Position numbers and translations under genes: made by a program
Shown: piece by piece, positions 50,458 to 59,350 of the stretch
Position numbering within the stretch: the stretch's first letter is position 1
How the letters are laid out: every line of letters starts with the position of its first letter
From: Competibacter_A sp037045685
Lineage (GTDB): Bacteria > Pseudomonadota > Gammaproteobacteria > Competibacterales > Competibacteraceae
Direction of reading: 5' to 3'
DNA: 64,000 bases
NCBI GenBank assembly: GCA_037045685.1
Contig: JBAOII010000023.1
Coordinates: forward strand, 434,001-498,000
The notes under the pieces: model-generated
Databases searched by the model: none
Seen by the model: the letters and a program-made list of their open reading frames with translations, nothing else
What the model was told of the DNA's origin: nothing

Positions 50458-52043
50458 GGCGCGGTCTCGGGAAACAGGTTGCGCAGTTCCCCGGCCAGGA
50501 TTTTGCGGTCGATCTTGCCGTTGGCGTTGCGCGGCAGATCGGTTGGGCGGGTCACGATTTGCAGCGGAACCATGAAGTTGGGCAGGTGTTGCTTGCAGTG
50601 GTTGACCAGATCGTTCTCGCTGAAATGGTCCCGCAGCGGTTTGACCACGGCCACCACCGCTTGGCCTAGCGCCGGGTGTGGAATGCCCAAGGCCGCCGCC
50701 TCGGCGACGCGACCGCTGCCGTACAGGACCTCCTCGATCTCGGTGGGGCTGACCCGATAACCGGAGGTTTTGATCATGTCGTCCTTGCGGCCGACAAAGT
50801 AGAGGAAACCCTCCTCGTCGGCCCGCACGGTATCGCCGGACCACACGGCCAGTTCGACCAGCGGCAAGCCGGGGTTCCGGCCGGGCGCGGGGCGAAAGCG
50901 TTCGGCGGTTTTGACCGGATCGTTCCAGTAGCCTTGCGATACCAGCGAACCGCGATGCACCAGCTCGCCGGGTTCGCCGGGCGCGCAGGGCGTGCCGTCT
51001 TCGCGCACGACCAGGACTTCGGCGTTCGGGATGGCCTTGCCGATGGAGTTCGGCCGGCGGTCGATTTCCTCGGGCGGCAGATAGGTGGACCGGAACGCCT
51101 CGGTCAGCCCGTACATCAGAAAGGGGGTGGTGTTGGGCAGAGCACGCCGCAAGGCCGCCAAGGTGGCGCGCGGCATCGCGCCGCCGGAATTGGTGAAGTA
51201 GCGCAGGTTTTCGGCCGCCGCCGCCGGCCAGTCCAGTTGCGCCAGTTGCACCCACATCGGCGGCACCGCCGCCAGGCCGGTGATGCCTTCGCGGACGACG
51301 GTGGTGATCACGTCGCGAGGGAGCAGATAATCCATCAGGACGGCGCGCGCCCCGGCCATGAAAGCCGTGGTCAGTTGGCTGAGGCCGTAATCGAAGCTGA
51401 ACGGCAGCACCGCCAGAATCCGGTCCTCCGCCCGATTGTCGAGGTATTCGGCGACGCTGTGGGCGCCGGCCAGCATGTTGCGATGCGACAGGACCACGCC
51501 CTTGGGTTTGCCGGTGCTGCCCGAGGTATACAGGATCGTCGCCATGTCCGCGTCGATGGCTCGCGCCGGCGGGCGACCGCCGGCGGTGGTCAGCAACGCC
51601 AACCAGCTTATGGCCTGGACGGGGTAGGGGTTCGATGGCGTGACGGTCTCATCCACCAGCACCAGGGTATGCAGATCGGGGCATTCGGCGAGATGAAGGT
51701 TCAGCGTGTCCGCCCGATCACGGGCCGTGATCAGAATCCTCACGTTGCAATCGCGCAGAATGTAGGCGACCTGTTCGGGCTTCAGCAGGGGGTTGACGGG
51801 CACGAGCACGCCGCCGGCCGCAGCGGCGCCGAACAGAGCCGCGACCGTTTCCAGCCGCTTCGGCAGGTAAACGGCGATTCGTTCCGCCCGCTTGAGTCCG
51901 AGCGCCAGCAAGCCTCGGGCCGCGCCCTCCATTTGCTTGGCTAGGCCGGCATAGTCCAGAACCGCTTGGCGATGGACGATGGCGGCGGCGGCGGGGCGGC
52001 GGTCCGCCTGCTCGACAATCAGTTCGTGCAGAAGTCTGGCCAT
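50454..52043 (-). CDS. Acyl-CoA ligase (AMP-forming), exosortase-A system associated
   Basis: The 529-residue ANL-superfamily enzyme has the P-loop TILYTSGSTGKPKGVVLSH, the A5 motif MYGLTEAFRSTYLPPEE, the A7 motif SGDTVRADEEGFLYFVGRKD and the A10 Lys in LPRNANGKIDRKIL. It activates a carboxylate as adenylate or CoA ester. With the coupled decarboxylase it forms the two-gene module that typically sits inside XrtA loci; here it is 7 kb from the export genes. Confidence 0.9.
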   Translation of the reverse strand: MARLLHELIVEQADRRPAAAAIVHRQAVLDYAGLAKQMEGAARGLLALGLKRAERIAVYLPKRLETVAALFGAAAAGGVLVPVNPLLKPEQVAYILRDCNVRILITARDRADTLNLHLAECPDLHTLVLVDETVTPSNPYPVQAISWLALLTTAGGRPPARAIDADMATILYTSGSTGKPKGVVLSHRNMLAGAHSVAEYLDNRAEDRILAVLPFSFDYGLSQLTTAFMAGARAVLMDYLLPRDVITTVVREGITGLAAVPPMWVQLAQLDWPAAAAENLRYFTNSGGAMPRATLAALRRALPNTTPFLMYGLTEAFRSTYLPPEEIDRRPNSIGKAIPNAEVLVVREDGTPCAPGEPGELVHRGSLVSQGYWNDPVKTAERFRPAPGRNPGLPLVELAVWSGDTVRADEEGFLYFVGRKDDMIKTSGYRVSPTEIEEVLYGSGRVAEAAALGIPHPALGQAVVAVVKPLRDHFSENDLVNHCKQHLPNFMVPLQIVTRPTDLPRNANGKIDRKILAGELRNLFPETAP

Positions 52044-52180
52044 GAGTGAGTTCCAATGTAGTTATTATTAGGAAAACCGTGGCGGGGGCCATCCATGATA
52101 GTCCCTTCCCAGCGGGTCGGAACAGTCGCCCGATCCAAGCGCAATGATTGTCGAATTCGAGTAACCGAGGAGAACCTTCG

Positions 52181-52444
52181 ATGCGGTATCCGCCTTTCCG
52201 GCCGGTTCTGGTGCTGTACTCGACCGGCGGTTGCCATCTGTGCGAACGGGCGGAAGCTCTGATCCGGCAACGAGTGGGCGCGAATCTCGATTTGGTGGAA
52301 ATAGCCGATGATCCGGAATTGCTGGAGCGCTACGGGGTTCGGATTCCGGTATTGCGCCGATTGGATACCGAGCAAGAGCTGAATTGGCCTTTCGACGAAC
52401 AGGCGGTCCAGAGTTTGCTGATGGTGCAAAACCCGTCCTCTTGA
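52181..52444 (+). CDS. Glutaredoxin-like protein
   Basis: The 87-residue protein starts at ATG 52181 after CCGAGGAGAA. It has a thioredoxin-like fold with CxxC near the N-terminus (LYSTGGCHLCERAEALI) and the cis-Pro in GVRIPVLRR. It resembles the DUF836 glutaredoxin group. The redox partner is unknown. Confidence 0.85.
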   Translation: MRYPPFRPVLVLYSTGGCHLCERAEALIRQRVGANLDLVEIADDPELLERYGVRIPVLRRLDTEQELNWPFDEQAVQSLLMVQNPSS

Positions 52445-52484
52445 CCAGATTATGCATTGCGCAAGCGCATATCCGACCCGATAA

Positions 52485-52500
52485 TCAAACAGACGTTTGA
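52485..52500. promoter_or_regulatory. PsrA-type operator in front of the TetR gene
   Basis: TCAAAC-AGAC-GTTTGA is a 16-bp palindrome that fits the reported PsrA box (G/C)AAAC-N2-4-GTTT(G/C). It lies 16 nt upstream of the chosen start codon, so the protein probably represses its own gene. Confidence 0.7.
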
Positions 52501-52515
52501 ATGAGGCGGATTCCG

Positions 52516-53157
52516 ATGGAGGATGATACGCGGCAGCGCCTGCTGGACGCCGCCGAGACGCTGTTTGCCGAGCAGGGTTTCGCCGACGCCTCGCTGCGGG
52601 CGATCACGGCGCGCGCCAGAGCCAATCTGGCGGCTGTCAACTACCACTTCGGCTCGAAGGATGCGCTGATCCGGGCCGTGTTCGCCCGCCGGCTGGAGGC
52701 GTTGAACGCGGAGCGGTTGCGGCGGCTGAGGGCTTTGGAAGCCAGCGGTCGGCCCCCGACCGTGGAAGCGGCGCTGGCCGCTTTCATCGAGCCCTCGTTG
52801 CGGCTGCGCCGCGAGGGGGTTCACGGCGAACGGTTTACCCGGCTGTTGAGCCGGCTGCTCATCGAGGGTTCCGAGGAGTCGCGCGCCTTGTTGCGCGACC
52901 ATTATGAATCGGTGATAGAGCAATTTCAGCGGACGCTGGCTCGAACTCTGCCGCGACTCTCCGCCGAAGAACTGCGCTGGCGACTGTATTTTACGCTGGG
53001 GGTGCTTTCCTTTACTTACGCGGGTTCGCCGCCTCGGCTACCGTTCGCAGCCCGTTCATCGGGAGACGAGGAATGGCTGTTGCGCCAGTTGATTCGGTTC
53101 CTCGCGGCGGGGCTGCGTGCGCCGCCGCTGTTGGAAGATGTGGAAACGGCCGTCTGA
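52516..53157 (+). CDS. psrA: TetR family regulator, PsrA-like
   Basis: The 213-residue regulator starts at the ATG at 52516 because AGGCGG lies 6 nt ahead; the ATG at 52501 abuts the operator. The HTH reads FAEQGFADASLRAITARARA and NLAAVNYHFGSKDALIRAVF, close to Pseudomonas PsrA, a fatty-acid-responsive regulator of beta-oxidation genes. The next gene is a FadL-type porin and fad genes lie 7 kb away, which supports that role. Confidence 0.75.
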   Translation: MEDDTRQRLLDAAETLFAEQGFADASLRAITARARANLAAVNYHFGSKDALIRAVFARRLEALNAERLRRLRALEASGRPPTVEAALAAFIEPSLRLRREGVHGERFTRLLSRLLIEGSEESRALLRDHYESVIEQFQRTLARTLPRLSAEELRWRLYFTLGVLSFTYAGSPPRLPFAARSSGDEEWLLRQLIRFLAAGLRAPPLLEDVETAV

Positions 53158-53262
53158 TGGCCGGTCTGACGGCGAGTTGCGGGGGTTGATCCTCGACCGG
53201 TCCAGACCCCGGCCGCCATGCGTGACGATCGATCTTGTTACGATAATGCAAAGGGCAAACCA

Positions 53263-54610
53263 ATGATAAAGCAAACACCGCACGGCTCCCTTCTGGTTCT
53301 CGGCGTTGCCGGGATATTGACCGTGACCGGCCCGGCTTACGCCTCCGGCTTGCAGATCACCGAGCAAAGCGTCACCGGCTTGGGCCGGGCGTTCGCGGGC
53401 GGCAGCTTGGCGAACGACGATGTTTCCGCCGCGTACTTTAATCCTGCGGACCTGATGCTGGGCAGCGGTACCCAGGTGCAAGCGGGCATGACTTTTATCG
53501 GTATCACCACGGAGGCCGAACAACGTGGGATCGACCACCCGGTTCCCGGTCAATCTGGGAGCCGTTCTCACCCAACCGGGCACCGTGCCGGTGTTCGTGA
53601 CCGTACCGACCGCAGGACGCGACAACGATGACGGCGGCACCGACAATTTCGTGCCCAACGGCTATTACGTCATGGATATCAACGACCGGATGCGTTTTGG
53701 CTTGAGTCTGGTCGCGCCGTTTGCGGTCAGCACCAGCTACGGCGCGGGCTGGGTGGGTCGCTACCACGCCCTCGACTCGGAACTGACCACCATCGATTTC
53801 AACCCCTCGCTGGCTTATCGGGTCAACGATAATCTTTCGTTCGGTTTCGGTGTCAGCGTGCAATACGCCGAAGCGAAGCTGACTCGGGCGCAATTCAATC
53901 CGCTCGCTCCCACGCGGGATGGCAATACCGAGATCAAGGGCGACGACTGGGGGTACGGCTTCAATCTGGGGGCGACCTATGAATTCGATCCCAACACCCG
54001 AGTGGGTCTGAGCTATCGGTCGCGGGTCAAATACACGCTGGAAGGCGATGTGACCGTCAGCGGCATACCGGGGCGCAGCGGCAAGACGCCCGCCACGGTG
54101 GATTGGACCGCGCCCGACTGGCTCTCGCTGACGGCTTACCGGCGGATCGACGACAAGTGGGCGATCATGGGCGGGGTGCGCTGGACCAACTGGAGCCTGT
54201 TCCAAGACTTGACCATCGAACTCGCCGATGGCAGGCAAGATGTGACCGAGGAAAAATGGGATGACAGTTGGACGTTCAATATCGGGGTGAGTTACGACTA
54301 CAATCCGGAGTGGACCTTCCGCGCCGGCTATCAATTCGATCAAACCCCGGTGCAGTCCGCCGAATTCCGCACGCCGCGCATTCCCGACAGCGACCGCAAC
54401 GCCTTTGCCGTCGGTTTCAGCTACCATCCGAATCCACAACTATCGGTCGATTTCGGCTATATGTACCTCCTGTTCGATGACTCTAGCACCAGAAACACCA
54501 TCAATCTGCTGCCCGCGCCGGCGCCTTCCGGGTTGGTGACCGATACGCTGCTGGTGGACTACAGCAGCTACGGCAATCTGATCGGCGTGCAGGCCAGCTA
54601 CAAGTTTTAG
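53263..54610 (+). CDS. FadL/OmpP1 long-chain fatty acid porin, one frameshift
   Basis: The repaired protein has 448 residues. A signal peptide (LLVLGVAGILTVTGPAYA) is followed by the FadL hatch region SGLQITEQSVTGLGRAFAGG and a beta barrel ending GVQASYKF. It imports hydrophobic compounds across the outer membrane. An extra base near 53518-53527 breaks the frame; beyond it the protein continues GSTTRFPVNLGAVL. It follows the PsrA-like regulator. Confidence 0.88.
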
Positions 54611-54640
54611 CCTTAATAAATCGGCGATTAGCCAAATCGA

Positions 54641-54674
54641 GAAAGCCGGGGCACGGTCCCCGGCTTTCTTTTTA
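54641..54674 (+). terminator. Rho-independent terminator after the FadL-type gene
   Basis: The stem GAAAGCCGGGG / CCCCGGCTTTC is followed by TTTTT. It lies 30 nt behind the stop. A near copy of this hairpin with its left flank occurs at 60319-60360. Confidence 0.85.
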
Positions 54675-54723
54675 GGCGTGGCGGTTTCGAGCGTGGGGTA
54701 TTGGTAAGGACGCGGTGCTCACC

Positions 54724-55691
54724 CTACTTGGCTAAAACGGCCAATTGGCCGGGGATGTTCGCCCAAGTGGCGAGGTTGGTGGAGTAGTAGATGCCACCGG
54801 CGCTGGTGAGTCCGGCGATGTCGGCCTTGCCGTCGCCGTTGAGGTCGCCGGTGACGATTTGGGCCAGGGTGCCGGGGATGTTCGCCCAAGTGGAGAGGTT
54901 GGTGGAGAAGAAGATCTGGCCGGCGCTGGTGAGTCCGGCGATGTCGGCCTTGCCGTCGCCGTTGAGGTCGCCGGTGGCGATCTGGGCCAAGGTGCCGGGG
55001 AACGTGTGCCAGGAGGCGAGGTTGGTGGAGTAGTAAATAGCCGCCGTTGGCGGTGAGTCCGGCGATGTCGGCCTTGCCGTCGCCGTTGAGGTCGCCGGTG
55101 GCGATCTGGGCCAAGGTGCCGGGGAACGTGTTCCAGGAGGCGAGGTTGGTGGTGTAGTAGATGCCGCCGGCGCTGGTGAGTCCGGCGAGGTCGGCGTGGC
55201 CGTCGCCGTTGAAGTCGCCGATGACCAGTTTGTTGAGCCTGCCGGGGATGTTGGTCCAGGAGATCAAATTGTTAGAGTAGTAAATGCCGCCGGCGGTGGT
55301 GAGTCCGGCGAGATCGGCCTTGCCGTCGCCGTTGAAGTCGCCAGCGACCAGTTGGGCGAGGGTGCCGGGGATGTTGGTCCAGGTGGCGAGGTTGGTGGAG
55401 TAGAATATGCTGGCCGGCGGTGGTGAGGCCGGCGAGATCGGCCTTGCCGTCGCCGTTGAAGTCGCCGGCGACCAGTTTGTTGAGCCTGCCGGGGATGTTG
55501 GTCCAGGTGGCGAGGTTGGTGGAGTAGTAGATGCCACCGGTGTTGGTGAGGCCAGCTAGAATAGGAAGCTGACTCTCGGAATCGTCCAATAAAATGGATA
55601 CTATAGTTGCTTCCTGCGATTGTGAGTTCGCAGATAAAGCAGCTGTGAATAAGCAAAGTCCGATTATGAGAAATATCCCTTTTAATTCCAT
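54724..55691 (-). CDS. Secreted FG-GAP/VCBS-type repeat protein, two frameshifts and IS-interrupted start
   Basis: The repaired protein has 321 residues. The signal peptide (LKGIFLIIGLCLFTAALSA) is followed by seven 41-residue repeats with a calcium-loop motif (GDFNGDGKADLAGLT) and YYSTNLATWTNIPG. Such repeats form integrin-like propellers on cell-surface or secreted proteins. Extra bases near 55401-55415 and 55031-55045 break the frame. The ISL3 element ends 8 bp before the present ATG. Joining across it gives an in-frame ATG at 57037-57039 (M-K-K-I-M-E), so the true start was cut off. Expression is doubtful now. Confidence 0.75.
54735..55560 (-). repeat. 123-bp tandem repeats in the FG-GAP gene
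   Basis: About seven copies of a 123-nt unit (41 codons) are visible, for example ggtggagtagtagatgcc at 54778 and its counterpart at 54901. Copies differ at scattered sites, so the array is older than the 120-bp TPR array at 4946. Confidence 0.85.
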
Positions 55692-55698
55692 GATTTTT

Positions 55699-57026
55699 GG
55701 TTCTTCGAGGATTGTTGTGGAGTTAAGCGAAGCTGATCAGGACCCGTTGCTTAAAATTGACAAAATTCCGAAATCCGTAACCCATGCGTTTCACTGTCTT
55801 GATCGAATTGTTAATACCTTCAATGACGCTCGTGGTCACCCGATGCGCAAAGTAGTTTAAGACGTATTCTTTCCAATCATTCAGCATGTATAAAAAGGTA
55901 TTCAGATATTTGTTATTCATTTCTCTGGCCGCTTCCATCCATTTTTTTAACTCGATTTCGCCTTGCTTTCGCGTCAGATTCCGATTGAAAATCGCACGAA
56001 ACATCTCCTTGTGATCGTAAATCAACTTCAATTCTGGAAACAGTAGAAAGGCCCGGTCGCGTTTCGTTGTCTGATCGGGGGTCAAGTTTTCGGCATTCTT
56101 CAGCAAGGCCCACTTGAGGCGCTTGAGTTCTTCGCGGTCTTTAAATTGGCGGCGCAAACTTTTCCGTTGACCGTCCACCGCTTTGTTGAGGTAGCCAAAA
56201 AAATGAAACCGATCAACGACCACGGTTGCACGAGGAAATACCGCCCGGGCGGTATTGATAAAACCCGGCCACATGTCCGAGCAGAACACGTCGATCCCTT
56301 CGCACCACTCCGTCCCCTTGTTTTTGAAATACCCAATCAATTTCGCTTGCTCGCGATATTCTAAAATATCAACGATTTCAATACGTTCTAAATCGACGAT
56401 CACCGTGACATAGTCGCGATGTCCTTTTTTGATCGCAAGCTCGTCCATGCCCACGGCTTTCACTTTCGAAAGCGGGCGCTCTTGCAGTTCTTGCCGCGCA
56501 CCCCGTTGGCAAATATCGTTAACGGTTGACCAAACCAAATTTTCTTGAGCGCTGACCTTTTGGATCGTGCTGGCTTTGCAGCATTCGTACACGTAGCGCT
56601 CGTAACGACAAGTCATCGCGCGCTGGGGCGCAACAAAATTGAAACGCTCATTGAAACGACGATCACAGTCCGGACAATAAAACTGCCGCTGACTTAAATG
56701 CAAATATACTTCTTTTCCGGTGATCGGCAAATCGCGAATTTGTCGCTCGTAGGTCTGATGCACAACCTGTCTCTTCTTCAAACAGTGCGGACAGAGCGTT
56801 TCTTCAAAAATAGAACTGCAATAAATATGGAGCGCTTGTTCTTGCCAATCAACTCGATCAACTCGAATTTCTTTAATCCCTAAAATCTGCTCAAACAATT
56901 CAGCTTCCGTCATTGGATTTTACTCTCCCATCGTGCGGTATCCTGAACTTGATAACCGGTCAAAAAACTATGCGTCCTAAAATGATGCACTTCCGCGTTC
57001 GACTCCACATGAATCCTCGAAGAGCC
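55699..57026 (-). mobile_element. ISL3-family insertion sequence with 8-bp target duplication
   Basis: The element is 1,328 bp long with imperfect inverted ends GGTTCTTCGAGGATT (55699) and GGCTCTTCGAGGATT (complement, ending 57026). It is flanked by the perfect direct repeat TGATTTTT (55691-55698 and 57027-57034), the 8-bp duplication expected for ISL3. It carries one intact transposase. The exact duplication shows a recent, simple insertion. Confidence 0.93.
55723..56913 (-). CDS. ISL3 family transposase
   Basis: The 396-residue transposase has an N-terminal zinc ribbon (CPHCLKKR, FYCPDCDRRF). The catalytic core has Asp in VGMDELAIKKGHRDY, Asp in VFCSDMWPGF/VVVDRFHF and Glu in TSVIEGINNSIKTVKR. 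GGGAGAG precedes the ATG. The frame is intact, so it may be active. Its AT-richer codon use differs from the host genes. Confidence 0.95.
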   Translation of the reverse strand: MTEAELFEQILGIKEIRVDRVDWQEQALHIYCSSIFEETLCPHCLKKRQVVHQTYERQIRDLPITGKEVYLHLSQRQFYCPDCDRRFNERFNFVAPQRAMTCRYERYVYECCKASTIQKVSAQENLVWSTVNDICQRGARQELQERPLSKVKAVGMDELAIKKGHRDYVTVIVDLERIEIVDILEYREQAKLIGYFKNKGTEWCEGIDVFCSDMWPGFINTARAVFPRATVVVDRFHFFGYLNKAVDGQRKSLRRQFKDREELKRLKWALLKNAENLTPDQTTKRDRAFLLFPELKLIYDHKEMFRAIFNRNLTRKQGEIELKKWMEAAREMNNKYLNTFLYMLNDWKEYVLNYFAHRVTTSVIEGINNSIKTVKRMGYGFRNFVNFKQRVLISFA

Positions 57027-57146
57027 TGATTTTTTTCATAACAATCTAATCTGCCCGTAACAGGTATTGCAGAGGAATCTCTCCCCACAAGGGGGAGTAG
57101 AAGATATCTTGATCGGTGTGAGTCATGGGTTACAAGCGCTGTGGCT

Positions 57147-57530
57147 CTAATAAATCACTTGAATCCAATTTACTTTGCAAACAGTCGAGTCTATAGGGTT
57201 AAGTACTTGATTATCATAAGCTATGTTGACTATCTTTCCTAAGAAAGATGCCTTTAATATTAAAGCTTGCATAAGTTTATCGTTGCTTAGTACATATAAA
57301 CTTTGGCAAGGAGGAGCCAGCGGAGGAGTAGCTATGCTGAATTGACCAATACCAGCAACTGCAGGGGCAGGGTGACTGTCTGGATAGTACAAAGTTGAGT
57401 TTATTTTTGCACTACTAGCTATGATTTCAATAGCATTTGCTTTAGTACCTAGAAGACAACTCAACATGATCGAGATGATTAAAGTGCAGGAAAAATCCAC
57501 TTTATTTGAACTTAAGAAAATTCTCATCAT
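57147..57530 (-). CDS. Small secreted hypothetical protein
   Basis: The 127-residue protein starts at 57530 with AAGGAGC 7 nt ahead. A signal peptide (TLIISIMLSCLLGTKANA) is followed by a small beta-rich domain with two cysteines (PPCQSLYVLS; STVCKVNWIQV). I do not recognise the family. The gene is AT-rich compared with the chromosome. It lies 108 nt upstream of the original start of the FG-GAP gene and may have shared its transcript. Confidence 0.6.
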   Translation of the reverse strand: MMRIFLSSNKVDFSCTLIISIMLSCLLGTKANAIEIIASSAKINSTLYYPDSHPAPAVAGIGQFSIATPPLAPPCQSLYVLSNDKLMQALILKASFLGKIVNIAYDNQVLNPIDSTVCKVNWIQVIY

Positions 57531-58043
57531 TTGAAAGCTCCTTAATATGCAATGAGTTGAGTGGAAAAAAAGGGGCGAGCAGGCTAATGCTAATCTAAGC
57601 TTGTTTTTTATATGCTATAGTAAAATTCTATATTATTTTAGATGTTGATCTTCTCAGGAATTGATTGTTAATCCGGTTTCTTTATTGGTAACTTTTTTTT
57701 TTTTACAATTAAAAATTTTTCGAGCTTTTGCAGGATTAGGCGGATCGGGGAAATGATGTGAAGATTAAGCTTTTAAACCACGATGCCTAATTTTTGGGAC
57801 TGCGGCCATCCTGGCCGCCGCCGGGCGAAAGCGCCTTCGTCCCAGAGCCGCAAATAATCCAAACTGGGCAACGAATCCTACCCGGTCGGGCCGCTAAAAA
57901 ATGTCCTCTCATCAGATGACATTTGATCTTCCCCAAATCCTTGCCTATACCCTCCACACCGAACGTCTCGCCGGGGTTGTCGCAACCCGAGCAGCGCTCC
58001 AGCGGGCGTGGACCGGGCGGGTCGATCTGGGAAGGGGTACCGA
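57531..58043. other. Intergenic region, AT-rich in its first half
   Basis: 57531-57780 is strongly AT-rich (runs such as TTTTTTTTTTTT) and probably contains the minus-strand promoter of the secreted protein. 57780-58040 returns to GC-rich DNA before the LuxR gene. No convincing gene, RNA or terminator is seen. Confidence 0.5.
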
Positions 58044-59168
58044 TTGAAACAGGCAAAATCAAAAGCTTATATCCGACAAGTGTGCTGCCTTGGCCTCAGC
58101 ACGGAAGTCCTGATTCCCGAACTGCTGCGCGCCCTGCACGGCGTGATCCCCTCGGCGGACAACCTGTTTACGGGCTTCGACGAGAACATGCGGCCGGCCT
58201 ACGTGCTGACCGAGCAGTTCGTCCCCGAGGCGCTGGACGTGTACCTGAACGAACCGGCCAAACTGTTCACGCCGGAGTACTCGGCCCGGATGGTCGAGTG
58301 GTTCGCGGCCCACCGGGTGTTGCCGGATTTCCGAATCCTGGACGAGCAGTTCCATCGGCGCGATTTCTACAACCTGGTGCTGCGCCCCTATCACCACCAT
58401 CATGTGATTCAGGGAACGGTCCTGGACAACGGGCGCTGCGCGGGCTTTCTGGTGCTGTGTCGGCCCGCGAACCGGCCACCGTTCGAAGCCGGCCACCAGC
58501 AACAGTTCGAGCGGGTGTTGCCGTATCTCGATCACGGCTGGCGGGCGGCCCGCCACGAGATCGATCAGGAATACACGAACAGCGGCAAGACCGGCTTGGT
58601 GATCCTCAAGCGCGGCGGCGCGGTGGTCTCGCTCAGTCCCGCAGCCCGCCACTTGCTGTTTCTGGCCACCTACGGCGTCGTGCCGGGAGGTCAAGTCCGC
58701 TTCACCCGCGAGATCGCTACGCCGCCGGCGCTGCGGCAGGTCTGCGCCCATCTCGACCGGATTTTTCAAAACCGCGACGCCCCGCCGCCGGTGTGCGCCC
58801 ACACCAACGCCAGCGGCCGGTTCGTGTTCCGCGCCTACTGGCTGGAACCGCCCGCGTTCGCCACCGGCCTGGAGACCCTCGACCCGCCCGCCCACGAGGC
58901 GTTGATGGGCGTCATGATCGAACATCACGAACCGCTGCGGTTGCGGCTCCTGCGGAACATGCAGGGCTCGCGCCTGTCGATCCGGGAGCAGGACGTTTGC
59001 CTGGCGCTGGCCGATGATCTGGCGTATCCCGCCATCGCGGCGCGGCTGCATCTGAGTCCGCCGACCGTGGCCACCTACATCCGCCGCATCCACGAAAAAC
59101 TGGGGAGCGCCAGTCGCGAGGAGTTGCTCAAGAAACTCTTGGCGGCGGACCCCAATCAGATCAACTAG
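58044..59168 (+). CDS. LuxR-family transcriptional regulator
   Basis: The protein has 374 residues when started at TTG 58044, which follows GGAAGGGG by 6 nt; a GTG at 58008 is the alternative. The N-terminal 300 residues form a sensor region I do not recognise. The last 60 carry a LuxR HTH (LSIREQDVCLALADDLAYPA; LSPPTVATYIRRIHEKLGSA). No kinase or autoinducer synthase is adjacent, so the signal is unknown. Confidence 0.8.
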   Translation: MKQAKSKAYIRQVCCLGLSTEVLIPELLRALHGVIPSADNLFTGFDENMRPAYVLTEQFVPEALDVYLNEPAKLFTPEYSARMVEWFAAHRVLPDFRILDEQFHRRDFYNLVLRPYHHHHVIQGTVLDNGRCAGFLVLCRPANRPPFEAGHQQQFERVLPYLDHGWRAARHEIDQEYTNSGKTGLVILKRGGAVVSLSPAARHLLFLATYGVVPGGQVRFTREIATPPALRQVCAHLDRIFQNRDAPPPVCAHTNASGRFVFRAYWLEPPAFATGLETLDPPAHEALMGVMIEHHEPLRLRLLRNMQGSRLSIREQDVCLALADDLAYPAIAARLHLSPPTVATYIRRIHEKLGSASREELLKKLLAADPNQIN

Positions 59169-59350
59169 AGATTTTCCAAAAACGAGCGGTCCGGCAAGAC
59201 AATCGCGCCGGAGTTGTGCGGGCTATAGAGCGAGGCCGGCGGATAACGGCTATCGCTGCGTTACGCGAAGGACAGCGCGGTCGCGATATCAACCGGGCCG
59301 GGGTTTGGTTTCCAAGATCGGTTCGCCGCGCCGGGCGCGGGAGCCAGCGG

